A stretch of 64,000 nt of DNA, taken from Dasypus novemcinctus. Lineage: Eukaryota > Chordata > Mammalia > Cingulata > Dasypodidae. Under the pieces are notes generated by a model. The model was not told the origin of the DNA, searched no databases, and was given only the letters and a program-made list of their open reading frames with translations. The position numbers and the translations under genes were made by a program. The stretch covers positions 7,612,038-7,676,037 of the forward strand of contig NC_080698.1 in NCBI RefSeq assembly GCF_030445035.2, read 5' to 3'. Below, piece after piece: positions 20,582 through 31,600 of this stretch; the first letter of the stretch is position 1; the number at the start of each line of letters is the position of its first letter.

Positions 20582-21700
20582 GCTGCCTATTAGGGAAATA
20601 CAAATCAAAGCTACAGAGATATCATTTCACACCTAGAATGATCACTATTAACAAAACAGAAAATTACAAGTGTTGGAGAGGATGTGGAGAGATAGGAACA
20701 CTTATTCACTGCTGGTGGGATTGTAGAATGGTACAGCCACTTGAATGTCTGCTTGGTGGTTCCTAAGGAAGTTAGATACAGGTCTACCATGTGACCCAGC
20801 AATACCACTGCTAGGTATATACCCAGAAGAACTGACGGCAGTGACATGAAGAGACATCTGCACATCAATGTTCATAGCAACATTATTCACAATTGTCAAA
20901 AGATAGAAACAACCCAGGTGTCCATCAACTGATGAATGGATAAACAAACTGTGATATATAGGTGCATGGAATATTACTCAGCTGTAAGAAGAAATGAAGT
21001 AGTGAAGCATATGACAATGTGGATTAACCTGGAAGACATTATGTTGAGTGAAGCAAGCCAAGCACAGGAGGACTAATATTGTATGGCATGCTATTATGAA
21101 CTAAATGTAATGAGCAAACTCATGGAGTTAACAGCTAGAATATAAATCACCTGAGAAAAGAATGTGGTAGAGAATGGAAACCTGAGATTTAATCTGTGCA
21201 AAATTGATTAAAAGTTGTTTATAAGTGTTTGGAAATAAATAGAAATGGTGAAAGCACAGCATAGGATTTGTAATTAGTAGCACTAACATATGAATGATAG
21301 CAATTTGGTTTTTTGTTGTTTTTTTTTTGAGCAATGAAAATGCTCTAAAATTCAATTCATCACTGGAGTGATGAAAGCACAACTCGGTGGTTATATTAAA
21401 TGCCATTGATTGTATACTTTAGATAAATTGTATGGTTTATGAACAAAAAAAAATAGGATGGGTTTGGGGAAATTACACCAAATGTAAGATGCAGACTATA
21501 ATTAGTAGTAATACTTTGATCATGCTCTTTCATAATTTGTTACAAATATTTCACAAAAATGCAAAGTATTTCTGGTAGGGTGATGTATGGGAGCCCTGTA
21601 TGATGTCATGTTTGTTTTGTAAGATCACAACTTTTACTGTACACTTATTATTTATGTATGTTTATGTATGAATGATATACTTCAATAAATGTTTTAAAGT
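20582..21700 (+). mobile_element. L1 ORF2 end and 3'UTR, right half
   Basis: Continues the L1 interrupted at 7,888. It contains TGTTGGAGAGGATGTGGAGA, the CWWDC-type region (CACTGCTGGTGGGATTGTAG near 20,709), AATGGATAAACAAACTGTGA, then 3'UTR sequence ending near TACTTCAATAAATG (21,680). Decayed, with no intact frame. Confidence 0.8.
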
Positions 21701-22458
21701 GAAAACAAGAACATGAAAAATACTTCAACATCATTAGCCACTAGAGAAATGAAAATCACAACCACAATGAGAAACCGTTTCACACCCATAGAGTGGCAAT
21801 TATTTTAAAAATGAAAGATAACAGGCAACAGCAAGGATGCAGGGGAAGAGGAACCCTCATACCTTGTCGGTGGGAATGGAAATAGGTGCAGCCACTGTAG
21901 AAAACAGTTTGGTGGTTCCTCAGAAAGTTAAATATAGAATTACCATATGACCTGGCAACTCCACTCCCAGGTGTATGTCCAGAAGGAAAGAAAGCAGGGA
22001 CTGGAACAGATAATTGAACAGCAATGTTCATGGCGGCATTATTCAAATAGCAAAAAGGTGGACGCAACCCAAGTGTCCAAAAGATGAATGGATAAACAAA
22101 ATGTGGTATATACACCAATGGAATATTATTCAGCAATGAAAATAAATGAAATGCTAATACAAGCTACATACACATGGAGGAAACTTGAAGACATCATGTT
22201 GAATGAAATGCCAGACACAAAAGGACAAATATATTATATAAATATTATAAGAAATTATCTTCTTTAGAATAAGCAAATTCATAGAGACGGAAAGGAGAAG
22301 AGTGGTTAACCATGGCTGGGGGAAGAGGAATGCCGAGCTATTGCCTAATGGGTACGAGTTTCTGTTTGGGATGATGAAAATGTTCTGGAAATAGAGGTGA
22401 AGGATACACAACATCGTCGATGTACTTAATGTCACAGAATTGCACGCTTAAAAGATGG
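21701..22458 (+). mobile_element. L1 3' end, 5'-truncated copy
   Basis: It starts in ORF2 (CATCATTAGCCACTAGAGAA) and repeats the same landmarks as the preceding copy: the AGGCAACAGCAAGGATGCAG region, GGTGGGAATGGAAATAGG, and TGAATGGATAAACAAAATG. It ends near ATTGCACGCTTAAAAGATGG. Same orientation as its neighbours. Confidence 0.72.
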
Positions 22459-23040
22459 TTAATAGTATATTACCTGGCAGTCCCACATCTGAGTATATAC
22501 CCCAGAGAATTGAAAGCAGGGACAGGAAAAGATATTTGCACACTGATATTCATAGTGGCATCATTCACAGCTGCCAGAAGGTGGAAGCAACACAAGTGTC
22601 CATCAGAGGATGAATGGATAAATAAAATGTGGTACACATACCATGGACTACTATTCAGACATAAAATAGAATGAAGTTTTGATATATGCAACATGGATGA
22701 GTCTTGAAGACATCAGGTTGAGTGAAATAAGTCAAACACAGAAGGACAAATGTTGTATTACCTCACTGTTATGAAGTAATTAGAATAAACAAATTCAGAA
22801 ACTAGAATGTAGATTACCAGGGGCTGGGCTGAGGGTAGGGACTGGGAAGTTAATGCTTAAATTGTAGAGTTTCTATTTGGATCGATAGAAAAGTTTAGGT
22901 AATGGATGGTGGTGATGGTAGTACAACAATGTGAACACAATAAACAGCACTGAATTATATACTCAAATGTGGTTAAAGGGGAAATTTTAGGTTGTATATA
23001 TATTATTAGAATAAAAATCTTTAATAAAATCATAGGACTT
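22459..23040 (+). mobile_element. L1 3' end, third successive copy
   Basis: It starts further along ORF2 (CAGTCCCACATCTGAGTATA), continues through GGATGAATGGATAAATAAAA and ends TCTTTAATAAAATCATAGG. Together with the two previous copies it makes three L1 3' ends in a row, each with a different 5' truncation point. Confidence 0.72.
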
Positions 23041-23102
23041 TACAACACAAACCAAGAACCCTAGCGTAAAACCATGGCCTATAGTTAATAGTTCAACTAT
23101 GA
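23041..23102 (+). mobile_element. L1 3'UTR scrap
   Basis: TGGCCTATAGTTAATAGTTC matches the L1 3'UTR segment also seen at 25,545 (GGACTATAGTTAATAGTGC). It is cut off by the start of the next L1 5'UTR. Confidence 0.5.
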
Positions 23103-24498
23103 GGCAGCTTCCAGGAAGATGGCGGGCTAGAAAGACACGAGACTCTCTTTTCCCCCAGAAAAATAGCTAGGGAACAGGCAGAAACAGCCTGGAAAAAGAT
23201 CTTCTAGGGCTTAGGACACCAGGTGAAGGCTGGACAATGTCCAGAGGGGAGAGGGAAAAGGAGGGGAATCGCGACAACAGAACTGTGAGTTGAAACCAGC
23301 GGCTGCTGCTGCCGGCTCCCTCCCCGCCAGTAAAGACACTTTAGAATTCTCAGGCCTCTGGGCCTGTGGCTACAGACAAAGGGGGCTCCAGGGATACAGC
23401 ACCCCAGGAAAGAGGAGAGAGAGAGACACAGCCAAAAACTGACTCAGCTTCTGAGACACAAATTTGGTCTGCTGTGTCCCACCAGCCCTTGCAGGCCAGG
23501 TGGGGCCATGCCATTGTTAGAACCTGAAAGAAAAAGACAGGAGAGAGAGGCCTAGAGGAGAGTATAGAAGAAAGGATAACCAAAAGAGTAAAAAGGCAGA
23601 CAAAAATATGATAAGACATATGAAAACCAAAGAATAAAATGGAGGAAGTAAATAATACATTTAAATAATATTATTGAATGTGAATGAATTAACTTTCCCA
23701 AACAAAAGACACAGAATGTCAGAATGGATTAAAAAACATGAGCCAACCGTACGTTGCTTATAAAAAACTCGCCTTACACCCAGGGATACAAACCGACTGA
23801 AAGTGAAGGATTGGAAAAAGACACTCCATGCAAATAGTAACCAAAAAAGAACAGAGGTACCTATACTAATATCAGCAAAACAGACTTTAAATGCAAAAAA
23901 GTTATGAGGTGCAGAAGGCCATTATATATTAATAAAAGGACACTCCACGAGGAAGATATAAGTCATAATTATCTATGCACCTAACCAGGGTGCCCCAAAA
24001 TGTATGAGACAAACTCTGGGAAAACTGAAGGGAGAAATAGACCTCTCTACAATAAGTGTTGGAGACTTCAACACCCCACTCATATCATTAGATAGAATAA
24101 CTAGAAAGATCAACAAGGAACAGAGAACTTGAACAGTATGGTAAACAAGTTAGACTTAACAGACATGTACAGAACGCTGCACCCAAACTCAACAGGTTAT
24201 CCATTCTTCTTAAGTGCCCGTGGATCTTTCTCCAGGATAGACCACATGTTAGGGCACAATGCAGCTCTCAATAAATATAAAAAGATTGAAATTATACAAA
24301 GCACCTTTTCACATCAAAATGGAATGAAACTGGAAATCAATAATAGACAGGAAAAAAGTAAATTTGCAAATGCATGGAGACTAAACAACTCACTCCTAAA
24401 TAATCAGTGTGTCAAAGAAGAAATTGCAGATGAAATCAGACAAATGAAAACAAGAACACAATTTATCAACACTTATGGGAAGGGGAGGGGGGAAAAAA
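23103..24498 (+). mobile_element. L1 with 5'UTR fused to ORF2 start (ORF1 absent)
   Basis: The 5' end reads GCAGCTTCCAGGAAGATGGC and follows the 5'UTR of the L1 at 829-3,475 until about 23,517 (GCCATGCCATTGTT). It then jumps to the sequence just upstream of ORF2 (GACAGGAGAGAGAGGCC), skipping about 1.5 kb present in the other copy, including all of ORF1. ORF2 endonuclease follows, including GDFNTPL near 24,062-24,082. The piece at 24,129-24,480 contains LHPNSTGYPFFLSARGSFS and RIDHMLGHN. It stops near 24,480, where an EIF1 pseudogene and a SINE intervene. Confidence 0.75.
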
Positions 24499-25424
24499 AG
24501 AAGAAATTTGCAGGGAAGCAGATGTGGCCCAAGTGACTGGGCTCCCATCTACCATGTGGGAGGTATGGGGTTTGAGTCCCAGGGCCTCCTGGTGAAGGAA
24601 GGCTCGCCCGCACACCGCGGAGAGCCGCCGGCCCACAAGCGCCCACAAGCGCTGCGGAGGGCTGACTCAGCAAGGTGACGCAACAGAAAAAGGGAGACGA
24701 GCAAAAACACAGAAGAGCATGTAGCGAATGGACCAGAGAGCAGACAACAAGGAAGCCACAGGGAGGGGGGAATAAATAAAAATAAAATACAGACACGTAG
24801 TACGCACAGCAAATGGACACACAGAGCCGAGAGCAAGCAAGCCACAAGGGGGGAGAATTTAAAAAAAAAAAAGGAAGAGACACAGAGGAGAGACCAAAAG
24901 AGACACAGCAGCTCAGGGAACTAAGGTGGTGCAAGAGAGTGGGCGCCTCTCTCTCACTCCGCAAGGTCCCAGGATCAGTTCCTGGTGCCGCCTAAAGAGA
25001 AGACAAGAAGACCCGGGGGGGAGCACACGGCGAATGGACCCAGAGACCAGACAATGAGGTGGGGAGAGAAGTAAATAAAATACATCTTTTAAAAAGAAGA
25101 AGAAATCTGCCTGCAATGGTGCTGTAATTGAGCGTCCAGAATTTGAGAAGCGGTTCAGCTACAGGGTGACCAGGGCAACACATCCACCAGGTCCTCGTGG
25201 AGCCTGCACTGGCTGAGGACGAGCAGCGGGCGGGTCGTGGGTTTCAAGTGCTGGTGGCTCACTGAAGCTTAAGTGCGGATTTCCTTGCAGTGAGTAGAAA
25301 ATTTCCCTTCTGTCCCTTGTCATAAGTTTAAAAACCTCACAGCTTATATAATGTAACTATTCGGGGTCCGCTTTTACCTTGGACTAGTGTAACTCCTTCA
25401 CGCAATAAACTGAAAAGAGCCATG
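24499..25424 (+). pseudogene. EIF1: Processed EIF1 pseudogene, 5'-truncated, split by SINE
   Basis: EIF1 is the small translation initiation factor that helps 40S ribosomes select AUG codons. Here only the last third of the coding sequence remains, plus 3'UTR. The frame gives ACNGAVIERPEF, then after a one-base shift VQLQGDQ, matching the C-terminal part of EIF1. It continues into a 3'UTR recognisable by GTGGCTCACTGAAGCTTAAG, AACCTCACAGCTTATATAAT and CAATAAACTGAAAAGAGCC. It has no introns and carries substitutions and a frameshift. A SINE at 24,513-25,096 interrupts it, leaving AAGAAGAAATTTGC on the left and AAGAAGAAATCTGC on the right as a duplication. No poly(A) tail is left; L1 3'UTR follows. 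Confidence 0.85.
24513..25096 (+). mobile_element. Dimeric DAS-type SINE inside the EIF1 pseudogene
   Basis: Head GGGAAGCAGATGTGGCCCAA; the first unit ends in an A-run near 24,860-24,872. A second tRNA-like unit follows (GGAACTAAGGTGGTGCAAGA, GGTCCCAGGATCAGTTCCTG), and the tail ends AAATACATCTTTTAAAAA. An extra partial SINE tail around 24,780-24,870 suggests an internal duplication or a small inserted copy. Confidence 0.85.
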
Positions 25425-25434
25425 AACAAACACA

Positions 25435-25692
25435 CACACACATATGAAAAGAGAGGGAAGCAAATATATGGAAGAAGGAATCAATTTTTTTGTTCTATGG
25501 GACAGTACAACACAGACAGCGAACCTTATGGTAAACCACGGACTATAGTTAATAGTGCAATTATTTAAAAACATGCTCTCATCAATTGTAACAACTGTAC
25601 CGCACTAACACAAGTGGATGGTATATGAGAACCCTGTATTTTATACATGATTTTTCTGTAAGCCCACTTTTCTAATTAAAAAAACAACTTAC
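25435..25692 (+). mobile_element. L1 3'UTR fragment
   Basis: Landmarks CACGGACTATAGTTAATAGT, GAACCCTGTATTTTATACAT and TGTAAGCCCACTTTTCTAAT also occur in the L1 tail at 49,640-49,940. It is separated from the L1 body on the left by the EIF1 pseudogene and SINE. Confidence 0.65.
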
Positions 25693-26010
25693 TCTAAATA
25701 GGAAAGAACTTTAAAAACCTACATTCATAACAATTCAGGTATCAAGCCCCTAGTGACACCGATTAGTTAGGACGGGGGTTTTCTTATGGCTGACTGAGAC
25801 CCAGGAGAACAGTGGCTTGATAAAAAGAGCAGCTCATCTCTCCAGCGGGAACCACAGCACTTTCAATCCAGCCCGCCTTGGTGTCCGCGAACACCGGGGT
25901 CTCGGTTGGGGCAGGCCCGTCCTCCAGAACCTAAAGGTAAAAGAGTTTCTGTTGCTTAGCTGATAAGCAAAAGTGCCCACTACCGCCCACCCTGTTTAAA
26001 AGTGAAAATG
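25693..26010. other. No gene seen
   Basis: Mixed-composition sequence with no usable open frame and no repeat that I recognise. Confidence 0.5.
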
Positions 26011-26013
26011 AAG

Positions 26014-26400
26014 CCTGAAACTAACAGAGTTGGGAACTAACAGATGCTTAAGATTGCTGAAACACTACACAGATGCTTTCCCTTGCTTTTCCAGTATGCT
26101 GTAGCACAGCCAGAAGCTGACACCTGGAATTATCGGAACTCACTAGATTGATCTTCTAGACCGACCTTACCTTTGTTTATGGTTATTTCAAAACTAGGCT
26201 CGCCCTTGTGTATCCTTGTTACTGTGATGGTGACCACTTCACCCTCCCCTGCTCAAATCCATAAACCCTCCACCCCTCAAAACAGGGAAGGCAGATTTGA
26301 GACCCTCCACCCCGCATCTCCTGTCCTCCTGCTGGCGTTAATAAACCTGCTTTCTCTCACCACCGTCTTGGTGTAGACCCCACTTCATCTGCTCCGGGCA
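26014..26400 (+). repeat. Probable class I ERV solo LTR
   Basis: The 3' half has the arrangement of a retroviral R-U5: CCATAAACCC upstream, then GGCGTTAATAAACCTGCTTT with a polyadenylation signal at 26,339-26,344, followed by CTCTCACCACCGTCTTGGTG and an end near CTCCGGGCA. The start is probably TGAAACTAACAGAG. No internal retroviral sequence is adjacent. The boundaries are approximate. Confidence 0.5.
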
Positions 26401-26921
26401 AGAGCGCAGAGGGACCCCTGTGGGGTTTCCTTTGCATGAAGAATGGCAGCACTTGGATTTCCAATTCCTTCTGAGTTGCTGTTCCATACCGTTAGCATAT
26501 TCCTCACATACCAAGGTGGCTGCTCAAGCTCCAGCCACCATGTGTGCATTCTAGCCAGGTGAGGCAAAAAGAATGAAGGACTTGTCCTCCCTTTAAGGAC
26601 ATTTCCAAGAATTCACACCCAACATTTCTGTTTATATTTCATGGGTCAAAACTTAGTGTCACACCTAGATACAGGGAGGTTTAGAAATGTGTTCTTTATT
26701 CTGAGGAGCAACATGCCCAGAAAAAAGGGGTGGGAAGGTGCCAGGAGAGACGACCATCAGTCTGTACCCTAATCTGCTTCTTTACTCACCTAGTCACATG
26801 CACCTTCTCCCCATATGCAAAACACACTAACCTTTGCCCCAAATTAGGTAAGCCCAAAATTTCTTGAACAGGGAAGGAAATCAGGAGCAGCCAAGGGTTC
26901 TGCATCATGACAAAGAGTTAC
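26401..26921. other. Probable ancient repeat, family unassigned; no gene
   Basis: Contains phrases typical of an old interspersed repeat (AAACTTAGTGTCACACCTAG, AAATGTGTTCTTTATTCTGA), but I cannot name the family. No exon or RNA gene is visible. Confidence 0.4.
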
Positions 26922-27340
26922 TCTGGGGAAGTAGACGTGGCTCAATGGATAGAGCGTCCACCTACCACATGGGAGGTCCAGGGTTCAAACCCAGGGCCTC
27001 CTGGCCTGTGTGGTGAGCTGGCCCATGCATGGTGCTGCCGTGTGCAAGGAGTGCTGTGCCACACGGGTGTCCCCCGTGTAGGGGAGCCCCATGTGCAAGG
27101 AGTGTGCCCCACATTGAACTGCCCTGCTCGAGGAAAGCACAGCCTGCCCAGGAGTGGCGCCGCACACACACACAGAGCTGACACAGCAAGATGACACAAC
27201 AAAAAGAAACACAGATTCCCGGTGCCACTGAGAATGCAGGCAGACACAGAAGAACACACAGCGAATGGACACAGAGCAGACAAAGTGCGGGGGAGGGGAG
27301 AGAAATAAGTGAAAAATAAATCTTTAACAACAATAAAAAC
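26922..27340 (+). mobile_element. DAS-type SINE
   Basis: Head GGGGAAGTAGACGTGGCTCA, GGTTCAAACCC near 26,982, tail AAATAAATCTTTAACAACAA. AAGAGTTAC is duplicated at 26,913-26,921 and about 27,341-27,350. Confidence 0.88.
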
Positions 27341-27790
27341 AAGAGTTACCGTGGGGCCATGAGGGAATGAGCCTGCAAACACAGCAAGCCCACTTCCCCG
27401 TCTTCTCCCTGAACTGAGCTCCGTGTTCCTAGTAGACCCTCCCCAAAGGCACCTGGTGAACGTAACTGGGCAGCGAAGGGCAAGAGCTCAGGGCTGCCGT
27501 TTAGACTCTTAGTCCCAGGAATTCTTGCTCACTCCTTCCCAACAGCGACAGTCGGCAAATTCAGCCCCACAGCTCCCTGCAGAGATCCTGCGGCCACACG
27601 GAACATGCAGGCAGCAGAACCCACCTGCTAAGACCTCCCAGGAAGCACTCATCAGGGCGGGCAGGGACCTCCCCCCTCGCTCTAGGGTCCCAAAAGAATC
27701 ATAACTATCTCTCCCCGAAGTAAATGAGAGCTAAGTTCTCTCCAGTGTCCCCACACCCAGACCAGCAGAGATTCAGAACACACAAACACT
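27341..27790. other. No gene seen
   Basis: GC-moderate sequence between a SINE and the downstream end of the serine protease gene, without recognisable features. It probably lies beyond the protease transcript end. Confidence 0.45.
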
Positions 27791-27798
27791 CTCAAGTA

Positions 27799-27804
27799 TT
27801 TATT
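27799..27804 (-). terminator. Candidate poly(A) signal of the protease gene
   Basis: AATAAA on the minus strand, about 630 bp past the protease stop codon. It would give a 3'UTR of roughly 650 nt. Chosen because it is the first clear AATAAA I see downstream on that strand; not confirmed by a transcript. Confidence 0.4.
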
Positions 27805-28430
27805 CAGTTGACGTCCGGAATCTCGACACCCCATAAGGCCTCAACACAACTGGGAGTGTCTGGACGTGGCCACCAGGGCACACAGGAAGGGGGTTCCAGG
27901 ACTGGGCCGCCCCACGTGGGCCTGCGGGGCAGAGGCTGTCCTTTCACAGATGGATCAACACTGGGGTGCCAGGGAGCTTCCCAGCCCCAGAGAGCCGAGG
28001 CAAGAGGGAAATGCCCGGCCTCATACCCCACAGGGAGGTGGCGACGCCTTCTTTTTTTGAACCATCACCAACCTGGCTGGTTCAACCAAGTCTCAGGTTA
28101 CAGCCATGAAACCATGAGCAGGGTTTGATGCTTGTTTCACCATTGATGATGTCTCTTCTTTGGTGGATGTTCTCCAAAATGTCGATGAATCATTAAATTC
28201 CACCCGGCAGGTCGGCCAGTCCCCCAGCCGAGATCTTTCACCCCTCTCCTTCCCGGCAGGCAGGGCACTGCGAGGGCTCGGAGAGCAGAGCGCGGCTCAG
28301 GCAGGCGACACTTCCCAGGCTCCAGCCTCGCTGCCACAGGTGTGTGGATCCCAGCCGGAATGAGGGAAGTGCAGTGAGCAAGCCCGGAGGTCGGAGGAGA
28401 GGCTCAGCGCCAGAACCAGAGCCTGGACAG

Positions 28431-28667
28431 TCACGGGGCCGCCAGGGTGCCCAAGGGCAGCACCAGAAGCAGAAGCAGGTGGTGGGGCCCCCGTGGGCAC
28501 AAAGAGGCAGCCTGGCTCAGCACCGACACCAGCCAGTTCTTGTAGAAGCTGACCTCGGTGTACACTCCAGGGACCCCTGCGACACCGCAGCTATAGCCCC
28601 AGCTCACAATGCCCACCTGGGTCCAGGTGTTGTTAAATTCACAGACCAGGGGGCCCCCAGAATCTCC
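28431..28667 (-). CDS. PRSS42: Protease exon 5: catalytic Ser and hydrophobic tail
   Basis: Acceptor TTTCTCCAG. Encodes [39 protein letters not shown], then a C-terminal extension ending in a hydrophobic stretch and AAP before the stop. The tail extends well past the usual protease core end and resembles a GPI-attachment signal. Confidence 0.92.
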   Translation of the reverse strand, partial: GDSGGPLVCEFNNTWTQVGIVSWGYSCGVAGVPGVYTEVSFYKNWLVSVLSQAASLCPRGPHHLLLLLVLPLGTLAAP

Positions 28668-31600
28668 CTGGAGAAACAGAAAGAAACAAACCGGGGGAAT
28701 GGAAAAGGATCCCCAGCAGAACAAGCCGACTGCACTTCAGGGTGCTGGGAAAAAGGCCCGCCTGGGGCTCCCCAGGCCCCCAGAGACGTGGCCAGCCTAT
28801 CGCTCTGAATTTAAGACCAAGGAAATGAAAAGTTAATAAAGTTCATGGGAAACCTGTAATATCCTCAAAGAAACACTACTCCCTCCCAGGTGCTCTGGGA
28901 CACAGACCCAGGGACAAAAAGCCAGGTGACCTCAGGACAGAAACACTGACTGGTAAAATGCTGAAATTCTCTCATTCCTAGTCGGGAACGGCTGCTGTTC
29001 ATAGACCTTGGGGGCCATCTGCTTTACCAGCGCCCCCGACTGATCCCCCGCAGGAATTAGAGGGGTGAGTTACGGCCTACGGCCTGATCCGCTCTGACTG
29101 GCCGTCTTCCCAGAACACCAAGGCTGTGAAACGCTCTGAACATCACCTTGCATGTTGGGCCCCCACATGCCCACGTCCGCCCTGAAGTTTCCCTAGAGCT
29201 CCCAGCTCAGAGAGCTCCCTCCACCTTGAAGATTCGCCCTCAGGTATCCCACACCCCCCAACTCAAGCAGAATTCTGCATGTCCTTCCCAAGCTCCGCTG
29301 GGGGCCCCCCACCGACCACCTCAGGGTTCCTGGCCCCCCCACATGCTGTCATGGAAGAAGAGATGATTCTTCTGACCTCCCCCCTCAGCAGCCCAGGGCC
29401 CAGGCCCTGCTTGGCCTCATGTCCTTGCCTGTGGGTGACAACAATCTGCTACCCCACAGTCTAGTCACCACCAGCCCAGAGGGGCATTTATCTAAAGGGC
29501 AAGTCTGACCGTGCCCCCCACCCGACATGCCCGATGGAAGTTTAGAAACTGGCACAGCGCTCCGGGCCACACACCCTGGCTCTAGCCCTCTACTCTGCCT
29601 CAGTTGCTCCCCCCTTGCCCAGGCGTGTCCAACGTTCCCCCACCACCCAGGCCCCCAGACCTCTAAGCACTGCCCCTGCCGTCCCCTCTCCCTGCAATGC
29701 TCTTCTGTTTCCAGAACTTCCAAACACTCATCCCCTGGGGCCTGGCAGCGGGCCCCGCCCAGGGCGCAGCTGGGAGCAGAGGGTGGACTCGGCCCGGGGC
29801 ATACAGGCGTCCCAGGGCGCCCTCTGGCCCTCAGCGCACCTGTGCTCCAGGTAGGCTGTCCAGGTGGCCGGGGTGCTGAGCTGTGAGCGCGAGCACGGAC
29901 AAATGCTGGCACAGGGGGCGCCCGCGGTGGAAATCAGTCAGTGGAGCACAGTTACCTAACTCCAGGGAATCCACTTAAGTAAATGAGCTGCCCCAGGGAA
30001 CTCAGTGTCCCCACCCCAGCTGCCCCCGCCCGGCAGCGCCCCAGGAGCGAGGACTGCTCCCTTTTGAAAGAACAGGGAGGCCAGCTGGAGAGCCGCGGGC
30101 TCCTCCCCACACCTTAACTCATCCGGGGCGCTGGGGGGCGGGCTGGAAACGCGGGCCTGGTCTCCTGCGAAGGAGGAGACCTTTAGGGGAGAGTGAAATG
30201 CAGGAAGGCAGCGGCGCCAACTGACCTGGCAAGTGTCCATTCCTTCATCTTTATAACCACAGACCATCCCTTCCAGGACTAAATTTCTAGACGTTTTCAT
30301 GGCTTTCTGCAATAACGGATTACATCTCTCATGACGAATGATCTGCATGTCGATCTCCTGGAGCGTGTGCGACAAAGGACCTTCTGCAGGCAAAGGAAAC
30401 AGGCGGTGCATGATCTGCACAGCGAGGAGGGAGCCCTCAAGCACCCCGAATCCCTGGAAGAAGGCCAGGCTGTGGACACAGTCCCCGTTTGACACAGGAG
30501 GAAATGGGCCCCAGGCTGACATGGCAAAAGGAGGAGGTAAGAGGCAAAGCCCCCAGGAGAAGGCAGGACAGAGCACAGGAGAGAGAGCAAGGCCTTAGCA
30601 GCCTGGGAAATGAGCACCAGGCGCCTGTCACCCTGAGTAGCAGTGATGACAGGGACCCGGTGACCTGAGCCTCAGTGAAGCATCTTCACTTTTCCAAGGA
30701 TCACACACTGTAGGACCAGCTGCATCCCAAAACTTCTAAATCCAGCCGCTCCCCAGAGATAGGGTTTCCTACAGCCTGCCCAGCACGCGTCCTCTGCTTC
30801 CACTGCGCATCCAGGAGCAGGAGGCTCCCTCCCACCAGGGCAGGTGTTTCTAGTGAGGGGCGGCTCTCCACCCCCCGGAGCTGAAATCTGCCATGAAGAT
30901 GACACCCCATTGTGTTTGGCTCTGTCCCCAGGGAACATGAAAGTACCCTCAGGGAAGCAGACGTGGCTCAACTGATAGAGTCTCCGTCTATCACACGGAG
31001 GGTTCAGGGCTCAATCCCCAGCGCCTCGTGACCCCTGTGGTGAGCTGGCCCATGCGCAGTGCTGACGCGCACAAGGAGGGCCGCGCCACGCAAGTGCCGC
31101 ACAGGGAGTATGCCATCCAAGGAGAGCTGCCTCACGTGAAAAAAGCGCAGCCTGCCCAGGAGTGGCGCCGCCCACACGGAGAGCTGACGCAGCAAGATGA
31201 CGCAACAAAAAGAAACACAGATTCCTGGTGCCGCCTGACAATGCAAGCGGATGCAGAAGAACACCCAGCAAATAGACACAAGAGAGCAGACAATGGGGGA
31301 GGGGGAGAAGGGGAGAGAAATAAATACAACAACAACAAAGAATGGCTATCCTAAATACAAAATTCAAGATTTAGAAAAATAAATGGGTGTATTCTATCAA
31401 AAAAAAAAAAAAGTACCCTCCAACTAAGCGGGGCACAGTCCCTCCCAAATCTGCAGGAGAGCCACCTCTCATTCTTCTTCCCGTGGCTCAGCCGCTCTGG
31501 GGACGGGACGGGGGCCTTTCTTTATTGGCTGCGGACAAATATTTGTGTGGCGACCACGACCTTCAACACAACATCTGCCGTCTCCCAAGAAGCCCGACCC

